Shown here one piece after another: positions 61,201 through 64,000 of a DNA stretch of 64,000 nt (positions within the stretch are counted from its first letter, which is position 1; every line of letters begins with the position of its first letter). Both the position numbers and the translations under genes were made by a program. Source of the stretch: Phoronis australis (Eukaryota; Phoronida; Phoronidae); contig NMRA01000046.1 in the NCBI GenBank assembly GCA_002633005.1, positions 572,266 through 636,265 of the forward strand, written 5' to 3'. The notes under the pieces were generated by a model. The model saw nothing but the letters and a program-made list of their open reading frames with translations, was not told where the DNA came from and did not search any database.

Positions 61201-64000
61201 TAAACAATAATAGGAATTTATTTATCACCTCACTTGAATTACAACAAAGTTTCAACAGATATGAGGCATGTTCAGCACCTTATGTCGCTCTGCCGTCTGC
61301 TTCGCGTGCTGATTTCGAAAGTTTGTGGTAGGTACACTGTCTTCTCCAAGGTTTATTTAGGTCTTTGGTCACTTGTCATGTAAATGAACTTGAATTTACT
61401 TGATGCATTATTCATCACTATGCAGTTTTATGTGTTAATTCCAGTAGAAAAACTTACAAAAAAGCATGATTTAATCAAAAAACCGGTGTCCGAATTTCCC
61501 CTCCAACTTTTTGTATGTTGCAGGAAATTCGGACACCCGTGGTTTTAGGCTACTAAACGCTTTTCTTGACGTTTTCTTGAGAGATTTTCGTAGTCACGTG
61601 ATGACCTTCTGTTTTAAGAGGTCAATCCAAAACTTAATTTGTCAAAGGATGATTGTGAAAATTGGCGTGTATGTGCTTACTATAAGGAAGACAGCTGACA
61701 ATGATTTTCAGATGATTTGGACTACTGTGGCGCCTCCTAGTGGTAGTTTTGTTTTTTTTTTGTATCTCCCAAACTGTTTGCAGGATGTTTACTAAATTTA
61801 GCAAGTGTATTTATGTGATGTTGACAACGGACGATGACGACTTTAGGATGATTCTGACTACCGGTATTCCTCTAGTGGCAATTTTAGTATTTGCGTCTAG
61901 TGGCAAGTTTAGTATTTTACATTGACCTCTGTATTTTCTTCAGGTGTGTACTTTGTGTTACTTCGTGACTATGAAGGAAAAGTTCCAAGTAGAAATTTGT
62001 TTCTGACATTCTAATGCTGTGCTAATCTCGTATGTTGGTAAATTTGTTTTTAATTCTATGTTTCTGTGGTGCTTTAAGCAACTGGTGTATAGGATGTGCT
62101 TGTATTATGAAGATTACTCACATTTTGCCCCTAGCCTATTGAGGAGACAAGGACCATGCCTTTCCATTTTGCAAAGTACAACATACTACATATATGCCCT
62201 CTACTGGCCACTTTATGGTACCAATAAACAACCCTAGAAGGATACCGTATGCGGTGCAATTGTGGGCGCATTTCAACGCTCTGCGTTGCTCTTGTTCTGT
62301 TTTCCTTTGTTTCTCTAAGTTCCTTGACAGATTTTTATGAAATATGGCATGTTCCTGTTTTTGAATGGATTGTATGTTTTTGCGCCTTCTAGTGGCCATT
62401 TTTATGATACAAATAAATAACCCTAAAAGCACACCATTTGCAATGCATTTGTGGGCGCATTTCAACGCTCCGCGTTGCTCTTGTTGTGTCAAGTGTGTAG
62501 GATTATTTAGACTACTGGCAAGTCTTTATTGGCCTTTTTGATTTTCAACATTTCATTTCTTGAAATATGCTGTTGATAACGTGTACATTGTATTAGTGAT
62601 AATTGTAACTGCATTACTCTTGCAGAAGCAGACATGCAGTCAGACAGTGAACAAAGGTCAGTGAGTGCAAGTGTTCATGACGACTTTGACGAGGATAGCG
62701 ACCATGACGATGAGGTGGTCAATTGTACGTGTGGTCATAATGATGAGAATGGATTGATGATTCAGGTGAGATACACTAAATGTAAATGTAACGATCTGAA
62801 AGGATTGACGATTCAGGTGCGATACACCATGTGAGTGTACTAGTGTGAAAAGATTGATGACTCAGGTGAAATAATCTATGAGAACAGATTGATGATTCAG
62901 GTGACGTGCACTGCGTGATTGTATTGCTCACCCTGCCTTCACGCTGTCTAAAGTTAATTTGCTTGGGCCACCAGTAAAGTTGTCCCAATTAACCATTTGA
63001 TGGATGCTGGGATTGTTGGTAGATAAGTGGTGTTGACATACCTTGAAGATTTATACTCAGTTCTATAATCTACTGCTTAATGCACTGTCTTCTCCCAGCT
63101 TTGTTTATTTTTGTTCTCTTATCTTCCAGTGTGATGTTTGTTTATGTTGGCAACATGCTTCCTGCTTTGATATCACTGTTGAAACATTGCCAAAGAAGTA
63201 TGTGTGCTACGTTTGCCGCAACCCACCAGGTAACTGATAGATTTGTATGCTACTGTTACATGGAAATGGTGACAAAAGTCTCTAGTTTGTTTAATTAGAT
63301 TGTAGTATACTGCATTACACTGTTGATGGGCTTGCTTTGTTTCAGGACATGACCACAGCAATCAAAAATCAAAACAGTTGCTCATTGCTTTGAAGAAAAT
63401 GCTTTTGATTACCAATAACATAGTCTTGAGTTTTTCCTTTGAATTATCTGTTTTATCCATTTCTTTGTGTCATAATTACCTTAAAACCACAAATTCTTGA
63501 TCTCATCTGATCACCATGTTGGTGCTACCCTATTTCTCACAATACTAATAGTCATAATGCTTCCAGTGTATAAATGTGACAACCTACACAAACCAGCTTG
63601 TGCAATTGCTTCTTCAGCAGTAATCTATTATTAATTTTTCCAAACACTTTAAGTCACTTTTGACAATGGTTTGACAAAGTTAACAATGATTTAAAGAGTA
63701 TGTAATCTGACTCTGCTTTGTGTGTCTGTTGGACGTAAGAGATCAATGAGAACAGGTGTTTTGTTATCTTCACGGAAGATGTGGGGGTATAATCATGGTA
63801 GACGTCATTCCGTTCGTCCTTTCATCTTTGTAAAGACTTGCTCTGCACTCAACTCCTATACTTCTCGTGGAATGTCACCCAAACTTTCCAAATACTATGC
63901 ATATGAAGTGCAAAATTGCATATCTTTGGTGATGGTTATTTCTTTGAATTGTAGCTCATTCTTGATTTTCACATATTTACAAACTTCTACAAATCATTTG
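49208..64000 (+). CDS. PHF20: PHD finger protein 20 / PHF20L1 homologue (5' part)
   Basis: Seventeen phase-consistent exons give ~630 residues: 49208-49225, 50651-50713, 51087-51295, 52285-52453, 54194-54364, 54508-54550, 54906-54953, 55815-55981, 56204-56389, 56717-56762, 57152-57226, 58358-58429, 58692-58745, 59126-59299, 59478-59633, 62626-62765, 63130-63229. The C-terminal exons lie beyond the window. Tudor 1 (~74-140): [38 protein letters not shown]. Tudor 2 (~154-205): [31 protein letters not shown] Lys/Arg-rich region follows, with several KKKK runs. C2H2 finger at ~456-479: Cys-x4-Cys-x12-His-x4-His. PHD finger at ~580-625: [29 protein letters not shown]20 proteins are subunits of the MOF/NSL acetyltransferase complex and read methyl-lysine. 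Exon 2 also starts with ATG, so translation could begin there. One invertebrate gene probably represents both vertebrate paralogues. Confidence 0.95.
52521..52703. mobile_element. Foldback element, ~65-bp inverted arms, PHF20 intron 4
   Basis: ACCTTATTCATGCAGTCGCC, ATTTTAGTAGTGAGCCTC and GGTTTAAAAAACAAC on the left are mirrored on the right by GTTGTTTTTAAAACC, GAGGCTCAC and GGCGACTGCGTAAATAAGGT. About 50 bp separate the arms. It starts 68 bp after the exon 4 donor. No coding content. Confidence 0.88.
56793..57097. repeat. 51-bp minisatellite, 6 copies, PHF20 intron 10
   Basis: The unit reads GCATACTATATTAACATAAA then ACTGATTGCTATGTATTATG and TGTATTTCATT. The copies differ at one or two sites. 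It starts 30 bp after the exon 10 donor and ends about 55 bp before the exon 11 acceptor. It is open in frame on both strands only because the unit is a multiple of three. Confidence 0.95.
58055..58205. repeat. Two-copy tandem duplication in PHF20 intron 11
   Basis: ATAGATAACACAATCTGACA to CACCATGCACAGTGTCACTG is repeated as ACAGATAACACAATTTGACA to CACCATGCATAGTGTCACT, with a small indel. Unit about 65-70 bp. Confidence 0.8.
60061..62485 (+). mobile_element. Modular repeat element, copy 6, PHF20 intron 15
   Basis: It opens with ATGCGCCCACATATTTATAT, a near-perfect hairpin with the following bases, and GCCGTCATCTCCGTCC. Modules follow in the same three-type order (cores near 60250, 60408, 60583, 60730, 60877, 61010). 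A second element interrupts it at 61088. It has two right ends: GCTCTTGTT at 62296 and again at 62485, each after GTGGGCGCATTTCAACGC, so an extra terminal segment is joined in tandem. Confidence 0.88.
61088..61510. mobile_element. Insertion with TCGGACA-type inverted ends in copy 6
   Basis: GTTCGGGGAAACTCGGACAG on the left is mirrored by GGTGTCCGAATTTCCCCTCC on the right with a few mismatches. A further AAATTCGGACACC lies just outside the right end. The host modules are interrupted here. The TCGGACA motif recalls the ends of the 38705-39530 element. No transposase is seen. Confidence 0.65.
62740..62912 (+). repeat. Four tandem copies of the PHF20 exon 16 end and its donor
   Basis: GATTGATGATTCAGGTGAGA (donor 62766) recurs as GGATTGACGATTCAGGTGCG (62817), AGATTGATGACTCAGGTGAA (62866) and AGATTGATGATTCAGGTGAC (62901). 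Each copy keeps CAG|GTG. Only the first matches the PHD-finger exon boundary that gives normal cysteine spacing. Confidence 0.85.

Noticed and set aside
63345-63520. Possible PHF20 exon 18 starting after CAG at 63347
   Set aside because: The phase fits, but the peptide ([11 protein letters not shown]...) does not resemble the region after the PHD finger and no good donor follows. The next true exon is probably beyond the window.

Overview
The window is from an intron-rich bilaterian animal, probably a marine invertebrate. The DNA is AT-rich, splice sites are standard GT-AG, introns run from a few hundred bases to several kilobases, and the introns are crowded with dispersed repeats and minisatellites. 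All five genes are conserved in animals. Nothing seen fixes the phylum. A 265-base run of N (31471-31735) shows this is a draft assembly.

Layout. (1) 595-4298, + strand: the 3' part of an Mpv17/PMP22-family membrane protein gene, three exons seen, with a 39-bp minisatellite in its first visible intron. (2) 10631-38125, - strand: a complete PDXDC1 homologue, 20 coding exons and 902 residues, whose exon 2 is present twice on either side of the assembly gap. (3) 40490-42370, + strand: an intact MFSD6L-like transporter with a single coding exon, divergent from PDXDC1. (4) 46505-48956, - strand: CHRAC1, a histone-fold chromatin protein of 107 residues in three coding exons. (5) 49208 to the right edge, + strand: the first 17 recognisable coding exons of a PHF20/PHF20L1 homologue (two Tudor domains, basic region, C2H2 finger, PHD finger), head to head with CHRAC1. 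Exon boundaries were set by joining phases by hand. In every multi-exon gene the phases of all the joined exons agree, which is strong internal support.

The genes are not a pathway. CHRAC1 and PHF20 are both chromatin proteins and seem to share a 250-bp divergent promoter region. PDXDC1 is a PLP-decarboxylase-like protein whose catalytic lysine position is not lysine.

The most unusual material is repetitive. One element family, about 1.3-2.4 kb per copy, occurs at least six times (4385-6088, 19053-20898, 28761-30037, 30979-31470, 32739-34640, 60061-62485), with a decayed relative at 16730-17394. It has a hairpin at each end and is built almost wholly from ~140-bp modules, each carrying a CTAGTGG core, in a three-module higher-order order. 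Several terminal-inverted-repeat elements sit in it or near it. A recurring theme is that splice sites lie inside or against repeats: the PDXDC1 exon 3 acceptor, exon 15 donor and exon 20 acceptor, and the PHF20 exon 16 donor.
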